Origin: Homarus americanus
Lineage: Eukaryota > Arthropoda > Malacostraca > Decapoda > Nephropidae
DNA: 64,000 nt
Assembly: GCF_018991925.1 (NCBI RefSeq)
Contig: NW_024736071.1
Location: 9,505,231-9,569,230 of the forward strand
Direction: 5' to 3'
Below are positions 33,766-46,410 of the stretch, one piece after another. The stretch's first letter is position 1; each line of letters starts with the position of its first letter. The position numbers and the translations under genes were made by a program. Below the pieces are notes generated by a model. That model saw only the letters and a program-made list of their open reading frames with translations, was not told where the DNA came from and did not search any database.

Positions 33766-33900
33766 TATATTGTTTTTTCCTGTAGAATTTCTGTGCTACA
33801 AAAGGCATTTCAAATGATAAGCCACCATTGGTAGATGAGGGTTTTCTAAATGGAAGAAAGCCTTACAGAAAGATGCTGGGTTGGGACCAGGTATGGAGTA

Positions 33901-36547
33901 CAGTCAACCCTGGCTTTACGCGGTCTCACATTCCACGTTTACACGGTACCCTGCCGAAACTGGAATACTCACATTCCGAGGTGCGTGTACCCCTTTACGC
34001 GGAGAGCGGCTGGCGAGCCGCGCCATTTTTGGATCCAAACCTCCCGCCATCTCTCCTGCCATCCGCCATGTTGTGTAAGCGGCGCGAGTAGGTTGCGCAG
34101 TGTGTCTTTGTTGCGTTATCAGTGACGTCATATGACGTATCGGACTGTAATTGGGCCATGCATCCTTACCTCCCTCCGCTGCTAGCTGTGATTGGTTTAA
34201 AGTAATATGACGTGTCCACCCTCGGGAGAGAGGGAGGGAGGAAAGACAACGCTTGACCTAGCCGCGGCAGTTTCATCCCTCCAGGCCACGCCATGTAATC
34301 GTGCATCCATTGTTCTGTAAAATGGCTTCCGCCGGACCACCGCCCCCAGAGAGAAACCTTTCCTTACCTGGACCCAGCCGCCCTAAGCCAAAGAAGACAC
34401 GACGTTCCTTAAGCTACGAAATTAAGTATAAGATCATACAAGAGTTGGAGAAAGGAACAAGACAGGTTGATCTCGCGCGCCAGCATGGTGTTAACGAGTC
34501 TACGATCAGGACAATTAAGAAGGATGCAGCCAAGATAAAGGAGCACATGAACATCACAAAGTCTACAGGTGCTTCTATGATCAAGTATTTCCACAACTAG
34601 GTGCAACTCAAGACGGAAAAATTACTTGTGAGCTACTTGGTGCGTCAGGCTCGAAGGAACATGGCGGTGGACACGCGCTCAGTTAAGGAGTACGCACGTG
34701 AACTGTCTGCTGCAGTGTCACGAAAGATGGGAATTACAGAGCCCAAACCCTTTAATGCTTCCTCTGGGTGGTTACAGAGGTTTAAGAAGAGGAACAAGAT
34801 CACCAATATCAACATTGGTGGTGAAGAAGCTAGTGCTGACCGTGTTGCGGCTAGGGAATTTTCTCCGTTTTTAAGTGAGATTATGGAGGAAGGACAGTAC
34901 ACCGACGACCAGGTGTTTAACATGGACGAATCTGGTCTTTTTTGGAAAAAGCTACCTTCCAAGACCTTCGTTGTGAAGAATGCCAGCAAGATTCGGGGCC
35001 AGAAGTTGCAGAAGGAGCGCATCACCGTCCTGTTTACCACCAATGCCTCCGGTACCTGTAAGCTCAAGTTATCAGTGATTCACACAGCACGCAAGCCGCA
35101 CACCTACAAGAGCATGGACATGACCAAGCTAAATGTCCACTGGCTGACCGCACGTAAGGCGTGGATGTTCTCTACGCTGTCCCTCTCCTGGTTTGATGAC
35201 TGTTTCGTTCCCGATGTGAAGAAATTCTGTGAGCAACAGAATGTGCCATTCAAGATTTTGTTGCTGCTGGACAACGCACCAGGACACTCGCCCCTACTGT
35301 TAGATCGTCACCCCAACGTAAAAGTGGTCTTCCTTCCTCCCAACACTACGTCTATATTACAGTCCATGGACCAAGAGTTAATTTGTAATGTAAAAGCTGC
35401 ATTCTCTACTAAAAAATTCAAGCTCCTGAACGACTACACCAACACCAGGGAAGAGTTGCGTAACCTGAGTGACACCACCACCAATAGCAAGAGCGAAGAC
35501 GACGAGGATCAACAGTTGGCAGAGCAACAAGTGCTTTTAAAACAATTCTGGAGAAAATTCAACATCAAGAAAGCTGTGGACTTCTTGGTGGAGGCATGGG
35601 ATCAGCTGTCTGTAGCAACTGTTCGTCACGCATGGAGACATGTGTTGCAAGGCATTCCGGCCGTTAGGCAGAGTCAATTTGTGACTGGTGAGGTTCAGAC
35701 TGTTGCAGTACCAGTGGACCTTGCCAGAGAAGCTGCACAGAGTGTTACAGCTGCAGGCTTCTTCGAGACCACCGACGACGACATCCTGGAGGTGATAAGG
35801 GATCCTGATGTGACTACCGATGAGATGGTAGATGATGATGACGTCAGTGAAGAGGCAGGTGGTGCGTCATCCCAAGAAGAATGCCGCTTATCCCATAGTA
35901 ATGTTAGGGGTGCCATCGAGTGTATCGAGAAAGTCAAGCTCCTCCTTTCCGACGACCCTGACGCAAACAGGTATGAAATCTTCACTACCCAGCTGTTGCA
36001 GACTATGGAGCCCTACATCAAGGTTTATCACGACAACATAAACACCAGCCGTCAGCAAAGCATAACAGAGTTCTTCGCCCGCAACTCACCACAGCCAGCC
36101 CAAGCCAGTGATAGTGACAGAGGTAGAGACAGTGATGATGACTTTGAGGGATTTGTCAGGGAGGCCCTGACAAGTGTGGATGACAGTGATGGTGACTCAC
36201 CTGAGGGCCAGTAGCCTGCCCTCTGCCTCGGAACCAGCCTCCATTCCCGTACGCCGACCCATCTCTTCTACTAAAGTAAGTGTTAACCCCAACCTTGTTT
36301 TTTTCTAACCTAACCTTCAGTTTATTGACTGTTCCTTTCTATATTATGTGTGGGTGAATACCATCATAAAGTTAAGATGTTATTTTTAGTAAAACGTATG
36401 TATTGTGTCGGGAAAAAGTGGAGTTTGGGGGGTCGGCCCGGTCTCTATTTCAAATAATCCCATATGTTATGTTGTTCAATTTACGCTTTTCTCACTTTAC
36501 GCAGGCCGCCGTGGGTTTAATTAACCGCGTAAAGTGAGGGTTCACTG
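33901..36547 (+). mobile_element. Full-length Tigger DNA transposon (copy 1)
   Basis: The 2647-bp element has terminal inverted repeats (CAGTCAACCCTGGCTTTACG against CAGTGAACCCTCACTTTACG) and flanking TA (33899-33900, 36548-36549). It contains one transposase frame, which has one in-frame stop. The ends match those of the non-autonomous elements at 39657 and 50554. Confidence 0.92.
34322..36214 (+). pseudogene. Tigger/pogo transposase with a single premature stop
   Basis: The transposase cuts and pastes the element at TA sites. The frame starts at ATG 34322 (MASAGPPPPERNLSLPG) and runs 630 codons to TAG at 36212-36214, broken only by TAG at codon 93 (34598-34600). The other copy has an Arg codon there (AGG), so one base change explains the stop. 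Residues about 25-70 form the HTH_psq/CENP-B-N fold (KTRRSLSYEIKYKIIQ, then GVNESTIRTIKKDA). A second HTH_CENPB domain lies at about 100-165 (SGWLQRFKKRNKI). The DDE domain carries D202 (NMDESGLFW), D317 (LLLDNAPGH) and D350 (SMDQELI), giving DD32D spacing as in Tigger. The tail is acidic. The length is that of an intact Tigger protein. Inactivation is recent or readthrough is possible. A sequencing error is the other option. Confidence 0.92.
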
Positions 36548-36549
36548 TA

Positions 36550-38880
36550 TTTATGTTAATTAGTCGTATTTGAATGCATTCGAATATAGCATTTCAGGGT
36601 ATTCATTTTAGAATACTGTACAATACTAATGGAAATACAAAGTAATATCTCCATTAGCCAGAACTCCAATAGCCGGAATTGAAATTTGCTAAAAAAAAAT
36701 TCCAGATTTCTCTCAAAACCAGGTTTGAGAAAAATTTTCATAGGTTGAAAATCAGGTGCATTTTCTCTTAAATTATGATAAAATTTCCAGAAATTCTCTC
36801 CAAATCTTTCCATTCTGGGCCAAGGAATAAATTTTCAGGGAATTCCAGGAGATTGCATCATGCTCCAACACATCCCCATGTGCCAGGCACATGGAGGGCC
36901 TAGCTACTTGGATCGCTTAAGTTCATATTCTGCTGCCATTGTAGAAGATTGTTCCCTCGCTAGCTGCTGTTTTTGCATTCAATTTGTGTTGTGAAGTGCT
37001 GTACATTACTGTACCAGAACAAAATCAACCAAGAATAGTGTTAAAGCAGTGTAAGAATGTAAAAAGTCATTACAGTTATGTATACTATACAGTACAGTAC
37101 ATTCAGTAAGTGGAAAACACTGGAGTATCTTAGCTTTCGTCTTTATGCAAGACATCTTTAGGTCATAAGACCCAATAATCCCCCACCCTGACAATGGGTG
37201 ACCTGACATTGCATCAGGTCAGGTCAGTGACATGACCAAATAAGTGTTAAGACATGATTACAGTTACATATTACATTCAGTTGAGTGAATTCTATGTAGT
37301 GATGCAGACTAATGTTTAAACAAATACAGTATATGCTCCAACTTAGCATTCTAGTCAGCATTTGACAAGTTTCCACATTGAATTGGTGCTGAAAGTGTTA
37401 CAGTATCCTTTTAACATCAATTCAACATCTTGCGTGTGTGTCAGGATTATTACTTTAATCAGTAACTGGTCATTGATGTTCAAGTACGTGATCACCAATG
37501 ATACTATCTCCGGTCATTTACACACTAAAATGTTTTTCAAATATACTTTTCTCGCACCTTTGAAACGGAGTCTAGCTACCATAATCTGTTGGCTGGTCGT
37601 GTCTGACATCTTGTGTAGACATTTCCCACCAGTCGGCATTGAGGAAAACTCCCCAGGGGTCCCCACCCTTCAGTCTCTTCCCATAGTCAAGGCTGCTGAA
37701 CTTCTTTGTTTTTTCAGGGATTAGCCCACCTGGGCAGTAGTCTCAATTGTCATGGCATGTGACTGTAACCAGTCACTCAATCAGGATAAGATATACTCTG
37801 AATTATTTGGTAGGGGTGAAGATGAACATGGTATTGACAGAGGCATGTAGTTATAGCGATATTGAAGGTGATGATTATGATAATGACCTAGAATACATGT
37901 TTTAACAAGAGGAAAGTGGCCAGACAACTAACTCCAGCTCCTTTTTTAAAATTCTTGTGAAGATATTATGACTAGAAACACCAGTGGGGGGTGTTGTGTT
38001 GTTGCTCTCTTCTCTCATCATTCATCCCTGCCTTCACAAGTCATTCATTATCATTATCCAGTATTGAGAAAGGGACTGACTGTTTTTTACTGATATAAGC
38101 AATTTCCTCAAGACTTGCCACATCACTTTAAATGACTTTAGGAGCAACAGTACTCAGACAGACATCAGCCACTCACCCCTCGTTCACATAATAATAATTA
38201 CAGTTATCCAGTAACAGAAAAAAGAAGGGTGACACTCCTCTGAAAGATTCACCACATTGCTGCTGTCTCTCCAGAGTGACATCTGTTGGAGTCGGTTCCC
38301 AGCATTAATCACAGATGTGAGTAATGAAGTGTGTTTAGACAGTCCAGGAGTTGATGCCCAACATTTACTCACCCAGGGCCAGGCATGTAACAGTAAACAG
38401 TGCTAGTATTAAGAAGTTTTGGATGGACTTATCAGAGTGCTTTCATGTCTAGAGCAAGTTGTGAATTTTGAAAATGAGCGACTGTGAACACTGCAAGAGT
38501 GACTGAATCTTGAAAATTACAATTGTGTACAGTGAAGTACTTTGAAAATTATAATTACTGTAAACAGTGGAGTTGCATTCCAGACATTAAACAAAATTTT
38601 CACTTAACGAGGGATAACAGAAAATAGCAGGACAGTAAACACTGAGTAGAGTAGAGTACAGTACAGTACAGTAGAGTACAGTATTCCCTAATAATAACAA
38701 AAGAGTTTGTTATAGATGATTTCAAAGTTCAACGATTGATTTGTTAACACTTAACTTCTATACAAATGAAGCGATTCAGAGTTACATGATTTAGTAAATA
38801 AAAAGTGAGCCATAATTCAACATTTCAAATAGCATGTCAAAATTTAACAAGTTGGTGGGACAAACAATAAAATTGATATA
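36550..38880. other. Non-coding stretch with unassigned repeats
   Basis: No gene is recognised. It holds the dispersed repeat 37312-37460. A reversed scrap of the SINE-like end (GGGATTAGCCCACCTGGGCA) lies at about 37716-37735, and an (AGTAC)n-like run at 38645-38681. A short acidic frame near 37850-37905 resembles a transposase N-terminus but cannot be assigned. Confidence 0.5.
37312..37460 (+). repeat. Dispersed repeat shared with 10411-10560
   Basis: Same word order as the 10411 copy. The family is unknown. Confidence 0.7.
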
Positions 38881-39656
38881 CAGTGGTCCCTCGGTTAACG
38901 AGCACAATTCGTTCCAGAAGGTTGCTCGCTAACCAAAAAATTCGTTAACTGAAACCATTGTTTCAATGGGTTTTTGGGTAATTGGTTCCAGCTCACCGAA
39001 AATTACATACAAACTAAAAATAAATGCAGTAAAGTACACTTACTTTGAGGTGTGCATGTAGAAGGCTCCTGATTGATGATGATGATGATGGGAATTAGAA
39101 TGGGGGTGGAGGAGAAGGGAGAAGAGAAGGCATTGGGGTGGAAGAGAAGTCACCCCATGCCACCATTTCACCCATAAAATTTTAGTTCACTTGGTGTAAT
39201 TCAAGATTATTTTTTTAAATCAACACTGCACTGCTCTATATATTATCAATAAGTAAAATATATTTCAAAATGACCAATAATTTGGCTGGAAACACAGAAA
39301 AAAAAAGCATTTATGTTGAAGTCTCAAACAAGATGTTCCTTCCTCTGAACTGGTAAACAAACTGACGCCAAACTTGGTGTGTTGAGTGGCTGTTTGGTGC
39401 GCAAAAAACTAGTTTCCTGTACATCAATTATGTTCAATATAGTGGTCCCTTGGTTAACGAGCGCCTCGGTTAACGAGATTTCGGTTAACGATTTACCTTC
39501 CATAAGATTCTTAACTTCGGTTAACGAGCAATCCCTCGATTAACGAGTTTTTTACGAGCCTACTTCAACAAGTTTTCGCTTGCATTTGGCGGTCCACCAG
39601 CTGTAGTATTAGTCCGCCAATACAGTAATCGGTTTTAGGGCTTAAATTCCTTACTA

Positions 39657-41252
39657 CAGTCAACCCTCACTTTACGCGGTCCCACATTCCGCGTTTCCAC
39701 GTTTACGCGGTGCCCTGCCAGAACCCAGGATGCTCACATTCCGTGGTGGGTGTACCCCTTTACACGGGTGAAGTATAATTTTTTTATTTAGCTCATAAAA
39801 TTCATACAAATTATCCGGCCAGAATATAATTTACATTGCTGGAATTCTTACAATTTGATGATCATTTTGAATATAAACATCATAGATTTTGCATTAGACA
39901 TACAAATTTTAGATATAATGTTTACTCTTGAGTAAATATGTTATCTTTTGTGCAAAATATATGATATTTATATTCAAAATATTCCTGGTCTTACAAGGAA
40001 TCCAGCAATGTCAATTATATTATCCTAACTTTAGTCTGATTTATTATTTATTACTAAAAAGGTAAACAGTCTGGTATTCCCACACATTTATCTAGTAGGG
40101 ACGTTGGTGGGGGGTGGGGGGGAGGGAGGGAGGGACCGGCGACCGACCATCTGTTACCGTGTGAAGAATATTTTTTTTTTTTATTAACTGAAGATTTTTA
40201 TTTTAGCTCATAAAATTCATACAAATTAACCGGCCAGAATATAATTTACATTGCTGGAATTCTTACAATTTGATGATCATTTTGAATATAAACATCATAG
40301 ATTTTGCATTAGACAAAATTTTTAGATATAATGTTCACTCTGAGTAAGTATGTTATCTTTTGTGCAAAATATATGACGTTTATATTCAAAATATTCCTGG
40401 TCTTACAAGGAATCCAGCAATGTCAATTATATTATCTTAACTTTAATCTGAGGTATTATTTAATACAAAATGTTAAAATTTATTTTTTTCACCCACTCTT
40501 TCTCTTGAAGGGAGGATGGGTGGGAGGTGGGGGGAGGGTTGGGACTGACCACACGGTTGGAACAGGGGGGGAGGCAAGGTGGGGTACTTTGATTGACAGA
40601 TAGTGTCGTGAAGAATATTTTTTTTTTTTATTAACTGAAGATATTTGTTTTAGCTCATAAAATTCATACAAATTACCCGGCCAGAATATAATTTACATTG
40701 CTGGAATTCTTACAATTTGATGATCATTTTGAATATAAACATCATAGATTTTGCATTAGACATACAAATTTTAGATGTAATGTTTAATCTGAGTAAATAT
40801 GTTATCTTTTGTGAAAAATATATGACATTTATATTCAAAATATTCCTGGTCTTACAAGGAATCCAGCAATGTCAATTATATTATCCTAACTTTAGTTTGA
40901 GGTATTATTTATTACTATACCTGGTTTTCCCCCCAAAATTTCTCAGAGGGAAGAGCCAGCAGTGTAGTGTGAGAAGAGGGGGAGGGAGTCGTGTCCATTA
41001 TTTGAATGGACATTAACTTGGCGACTGTATTTCTCTATTTCTCTTAAGTATTAATTGTGTGCATGTACCATCATAAAATTAAGATGTTATTTTTACTACA
41101 ACATAGTTATGTGTCGTCAAAAAGTGGAGTTTGGGGATCGGCCTGGACTCCATTTCAATTAATCCCATATGTTATGTTATTCACTTTACGCGTTTCTCGC
41201 TTTCCGCGGTACCCTCCGGGTTACATTAACCTCGTAAAGTGAGGGTTAACTG
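39657..41252 (+). mobile_element. Tigger-ended non-autonomous element with tandem monomers (N1)
   Basis: The ends CAGTCAACCCTCACTTTACG and the inverted right end up to 41252 match Tigger copy 1, and TA flanks both sides. Inside are three ~0.4-kb monomers whose TTTAGCTCATAAAATTC starts lie near 39787, 40202 and 40648. The last 160 bp (TTAAGATGTTATTTTTACTA to the end) resemble the Tigger 3' end. There is no transposase frame. Confidence 0.87.
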
Positions 41253-41280
41253 TATTTTCGTAAATATCAAGTTTATACTA

Positions 41281-43973
41281 CAGTTGTACCCCACTTAACG
41301 CGGTCAATTGAACCCAGAGGGTCCCGCGTTAAGTGAATAACAGAACATATGGGATTAATTCCAATAGAACCCAGCCCGACCCCCAAACTCCACTTTTTGA
41401 CGACAAATAACTATGTTGTAGTAAAAATTCTATCTTAACTTTATGGTGGCATGAAAAACAAGTAATATAGAAGAGGTTAGGTTAGGAAAGATAAAGGTTA
41501 ACATAGGAAAAATAAAGAATAGGTTAAAAAACGAAAATTTTTAAGGAACACTCACGGTAGTAGAAGAGATGGGTCGGCATACGGGGATGGAGGCTGGTTC
41601 CGAGGCAGAGGGCAGATTACTGCCCCTCAGGTGAATCACCATTACTAGGTGAATCACCATTACTAGGTGAATCAATATCACTGTCACTTACAGTTGTTAT
41701 GGCTTCCCTGACAAATCCCTCAAAATCAACTTCACTATCACTGGCTTGGGCTGGCTGTGGTGGGTTGCGGGCGAAGAACTCGGTTATGCTTTGCTGACGG
41801 CTGGCTTTGATGTTTTCATGATACACCGTGATGTACGGCTCCATAGCCTGCACCAGTCGGGTATGGAAGACGTCATGGCGTTCATCGTCAGTGTCGCGGG
41901 AAACGATGGACTTAATTTTTTCTGTTAACTCTATGACACACTTAATATCACTATGACTTAAACTAGGTTCTTCGGAGAATGACGCACCTTCTTCCTCCTC
42001 TTCACTGGCGGGTTCTTCTTCCAACATCTCGTCGGCAGTCACTTCAGGATCTCTGATCACCTCCATGATGTCTTCGTTGGTGGTCTCGGAGAAGCCTTCA
42101 GCTGTAACAGTCTGCGCAGCTTCTCTGGCAAGGTCCACTGCTACTGCAACAGTCTGAACCTCACCAGTCACAGGTTCACTCCTCCTCTCACCTGGTATGC
42201 CATGCAACACATGTCTCCATGCGTGACGAATCGTAGCAATAGACAGCAGATCCCATGCCTCCACCAAGAAGTCTACAGCTTGTTTGACGTTAAACTTCTT
42301 CCAAAATTGTGTGACGAGAAGTTCTTGAGTCGCCGCCTCTTGTTCCTTGTCCTCGTCGCTTTTACTCTCGCTGTCGGTGTCACCCAGCTTACGCAACTCA
42401 TCCTTGGTGTTGGTAGAGTCGTTCAGGAGCTTGAATTTCTTTGCCGAGTATGCAGCTTTAACATTGCAGATTAACTCCTGGTCCATGGGCTGGATTAATG
42501 ACGTAGTGTTGGGAGGAAGGAAGACCACTTTTACGTTGGGGTGACGATCCATAAGTAGGGGCGAGTGTCCAGGTGCGTTGTCAAGGAGCAACAAAATATT
42601 GAAAGGAACATTCTGTTGCTCGCAGAATTTCTGCACGTCAGGAACAAAAAAGTTGTCAAACCAGAAGAGGGACAGAGAAGAGGACATCCACGCCTTACGT
42701 GCGGTTAGCCAGTGGACATTAAGCTTGTTCATGTCCATATTCTTGTAGGCGTGCGGCTTGCGGGCTTTGTGAATCACCGATAACTTTGGTTTACAGGTAC
42801 CGGAGGCATTGGTGGTAAACAGGACGGTGATGCGTTCCTTCTGCATCTTCCGGCCCCTTACCTTGCTCGCAGACTGGACAACGAAGGTCTTGGAAGGTAA
42901 CTTTTTCCAGAAAAGACCAGATTCGTCCATGTTAAACACCTGGTCGTCACTGTACTGTCCTTCCTCCATAATCTCACGTAAAAACGGAGGAAAATCTCTA
43001 GCCGCCGCACGGTCAGCACTCGCTTCCTCACCAACAATGCTGATGTTGGTGACCTTGTTCCTCCTCTTAAACCTATGCATTGAAGGGTTTGGGCTCTGCA
43101 ATTCCCAGTTTACGTGTCACTGCTGCGTATAGCTCACGTGCGTACTCCTGCACTGAGCGCGTGTCCACCGCCATGTTGCGTCGCGCCTGACGCACCAAAT
43201 AACTCACCAGCAAAGTTTCCACTTTTGCCAGCACCCTGTTCTGGCAATACCTGATAGATGAAGCACCTGCAGACTTTGTGATCTTCATGTGCTCCTTTAT
43301 CTTGGCTGCATCCTTCTTTATTGTACGAATCGTAGATTCGTTGACGCCATGCTGGCGCGCGAGATCAACTTGGCGTCTTCCTTTCTCCAAATCTTGAACA
43401 ATTTGGTACTTCAGCTCGTAGCTTAATGAACGTCGTGTCTTCTTTGGTTTAGTGCCGCTGGGTCCAGGTAAGGAAAGGTTTCTCTCTGGGGGTGGTGGTC
43501 CGGCGGAAGCCATTTTACGGAACAATGGATGCGCGTTAACCCGGCGTGGCCTTGAGGGATGAAACTGCCGCGGCTAGGTCAAGCGTCGTCTCTCCTCCCT
43601 CCCTCCCTCCCCGGGGTAGTCACGTCATAATACTTTAAGCCAATTACAGCTAGCAGTAGAGGGGGGTAGGGCTGCATGGCCAATCACAGTCCGAGACGTC
43701 ATATGACGTCAGTGATAACGCAACAAAGACACACACTGCGCAACCTTACCGCGCCGCTTACCCAAGCGGAGGGAGGAGGAGGGAGAGGCAGGCAGGCAGG
43801 CGGGCGGGTGGGTGGCGCGTGGCGCGTGGTCAAAATCTAAAAATAGCATCCGAGCCGGACACTCACCGCGTAGCTGTGGAAAAACCCGCGTTAAGTGAGA
43901 GTTCAGCTTTGGCAAGGCACCGCGTATATGCGAAAACGCGTAAAGTGAAAGCGCGTTAAGCGGGGTAAAACTG
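41281..43973 (-). mobile_element. Near full-length Tigger DNA transposon (copy 2)
   Basis: A 2693-bp element with ends CAGTTGTACCCCACTTAACG and, inverted, CAGTTTTACCCCGCTTAACG. TA flanks both sides (41279-41280, 43974-43975). It is inserted in MITE copy 1. Its ends match the non-autonomous element at 62115-63737 rather than N1 and N2. Confidence 0.9.
41617..43513 (-). pseudogene. Tigger/pogo transposase with one frameshift
   Basis: The minus-strand ATG at 43513 (MASAGPPPPERNLSLPG) opens a protein closely similar to the 34322 copy. The N-terminal HTH part is intact through AVTRKLGIAEPKPFNA, then meets TAG at about 43073. Relative to copy 1, a net 17-bp loss near 43075-43090 removes the SSGWLQ segment and shifts the frame. 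The rest (from HRFKRRNKV) is open for nearly 490 codons, with NMDESGLFW, LLLDNAPGH and QPMDQELI all intact. The C-terminus carries two extra SNGDSP-type repeats before TGPSEGQ-like end residues. One indel separates this from a full-length frame. Confidence 0.9.
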
Positions 43974-44852
43974 TATTCAATAATTTTAAAAGTTTAATAT
44001 TAACTTTTTTAGTCATTTTAACAATTACTGAACATAATTGAAGGTAAAGAAACTAGTTTCTGGCGTGCCATCCAGCCTGTTAACACACCAGACAGGCGTT
44101 AGTCTCTCTCTGTTTTCAGTGGAGATAAAACTTGTTTGAGACTCTCTTCAACTAAACGCTTTTTTTCTGTGTTTCCAAGCAAATTATTGGTCATTTTGAA
44201 ATATAGTTTACATATTGACAATATATAATGCAGTGCAGTGTTGATTTAAAGAAAATAATCTTGAATTACACCAAGAGAGCTAAAATTTTATGGGTGAAAT
44301 GGCGCCATGGGGTGACTTCTCTTCCACCCCAATGCCTTCTCTTCTTCCTTCTCCTGCACCCCCATTCTAATTCCCATCATCATCATCATCATCATCCAGG
44401 AGCCTTCTACATACACACCTCAAAGTAAGTGTACTTTTCTACCTTTTTTGTTGAATTTAGGCAATTTTCGGTGAGCTGGAACCAATTACCCAAAAACCCA
44501 TTGAAACAATGGTTTCGGTTAACGAGTTTTTCGGTTAAAGAACAACCTGCTGGAACGGATTGTGCTCGTTAATCGAGGGACCACTGTAATTGTTAAAATG
44601 ACTAAAAAATTTTATATAAAACTTTTAAAATTATTGAATAGTACAACCTTCTTGATATTTACTAAAATGGTAAGGAATTTAAGCCCTAAAACTGATTACT
44701 GTATTGGTGGACTAATACTACAGTTGGTGGGTAGCCAAATGCAGGCGAAAACATGTTGGGAAAAATTCGTAAGGAATTCGTTAACCGAAGTGAAGAATCT
44801 TATGGAAGGTAATTCGTTAACTGAGGGGCTCGTTAACCGAGGGATCACTGTA

Positions 44853-46140
44853 AAGCATGTCATAAAATCCAATTGCACTCATTTTATGTCTAAAAAATAG
44901 CTCCTTCCACATACAAACCATCCTCTGGGCGACGTGAAACAGTTCAGCCAGGCAGTCACCGAGATGAGTCAGTGACGTGTGTGTGCCATGATGTCACATT
45001 AGTGGAAAGGGAGAGTGGCTGGGTGGCGAGTTGGCGATGCTGTTACAGCCCACTGCCTCCACACATACGTCCAATCCACCCCTGCTCTTCGCTTTTCTTA
45101 CTTTATACAGGTAGTTTTATATTATACATTTTTTGTATTTCTAAAACACATTAGAGTACTGTATTGTAATGGTTTCTCCACAACTTTTAGTTTCATCACA
45201 TGTAACAATGGCAACATGCCATCTCACAGGACACTTCATCCCCAGTTTTTCCCTTCCCAGCAAGTAAAACTATCGTCAAAATATTTTTTAACCCAATGTT
45301 AAGTGAGAAAGTGTGTCAATTTTTTTTATTGCTAAATGAATTAACGTTAAGTGAATTTATGCTAAACGAGGGATACCTGTATTTGATTAACTTGTTAGGT
45401 CTGCAGTAGGAACACAAATTTTATTGTCGCCTTAGTTTGTAGTGAGACTGGGAATGGGTGCTTTACATTTGCAAAGGATAGGTTCCTGGGATGCTGACAA
45501 ATGTAAAATTTTGTGAATAACATTTGTTAGTACCCTACCTTTATTACCATACCTTAAATTAGGGACCAAAGGCTAAAGAAATCATAGAGCAAAAAACTTT
45601 AAGCCCTCTAAATACAACATAGGTAGATACAGTTGCTTTATACAGATGTATCGTGTGTGAAGAAAAATAAATTAAATGAGAAAGAAAGTGAATGCAGTGT
45701 GATGTTTAGGAAGTAAGGATTGTAGTAGCAGTTTGCCAACACTGCTTGTATCACCACCAGTGCAAGAGAAAGAAGGACACCATAGTTATGGTGGGTGCAT
45801 TTAACAGTAAATGAAAGGGTAGTAAAAAAAACATTTTTTTACACAACGTTTTTACGGTGCAAAACGTTTAACATAAATTAAAATGATGCTTTACATATAT
45901 CCTGTACTGTATATATAATAATATGCACACTTTATATATTTAGTGGTAACTTCATTCCATAATACATATCTTTAACTAGTGGATGTATATTGTATATCTT
46001 AGTAATAGTGTAAAAAAACTTAGCAAGCAAAAATATAAAAAGTGACATGTAAGAAGCATGGTTTATATAATGTCTTTAAGAGTACATTAAATGTACTATT
46101 GAGCAATATTCACCAAAATACTATATTTATGGACTAAGAA
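44853..46140. other. Downstream flank of TSC2, non-coding with MITE remnants
   Basis: A ...CTAAACGAGGGATACCTG end followed by TA at about 45360-45380 looks like one terminus of another TA-target MITE, but no matching left end was found. Bases 44895-44935 resemble 48560-48600. The remainder is AT-rich without genes. Confidence 0.5.
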
Positions 46141-46146
46141 CAAAAA

Positions 46147-46152
46147 TTTATT
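46147..46152 (-). terminator. Candidate polyadenylation signal for TSC2
   Basis: AATAAA on the minus strand, about 260 bp beyond the TSC2 stop codon. Other A/T-rich signals exist nearby, so use of this one is inference. Confidence 0.4.
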
Positions 46153-46410
46153 CTGCCAAATCTACACTCCTTAAAAAAAATCATAAAAAAATTAAAAAAT
46201 GTTTAATCTTTGTAGGTAGATAAAAATTATAACTTATCTAAACAACTTTGTGCACTGGCCATTAAGGATCCTAATTTAGGACCACAGTCTTACACAATGA
46301 ATGCATTATCACCAAGCTTTGCAAAAAAATATTGAGGGCTTTTAAAAGGTGGCTAATATCTGAAGGAAAAAAAACTTACTACTATGCCAGCCTTAGGTTT
46401 TTCTTTGACC

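Larger units (their letters stand above)
39440..44586 (-). mobile_element. TTAACGAG-family MITE (copy 1), inserted in copy 0 and itself split twice
   Basis: The left end TAGTGGTCCCTTGGTTAACG (first base C to T) follows TA 39438-39439. The right end ...TCGAGGGACCACTG at 44586 precedes TA 44587-44588. Its own pieces are 39440-39654, 41255-41278 and 43976-44586. They join in the order of the family's minus strand once the elements 39657-41252 and 41281-43973 are removed. Confidence 0.83.
38881..44850 (+). mobile_element. TA-target MITE of the 'TTAACGAG' family (outer, copy 0), split by nested insertions
   Basis: It starts CAGTGGTCCCTCGGTTAACG after TA (38879-38880) and ends ...CGAGGGATCACTG at 44850 before TA. 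Its own sequence is 38881-39437 plus 44589-44850, about 820 bp, the same length as the uninterrupted relatives at 47594 and 58014. The break lies at a TA where the reverse-oriented relative 39440-44586 is inserted. Confidence 0.85.

Noticed and set aside
39787..40925. Tandem repeats considered as a CRISPR-like or minisatellite array.
   Set aside because: The units are about 0.4 kb, eukaryotic, bounded by transposon ends and TA duplications, and have no short direct repeat-spacer pattern.
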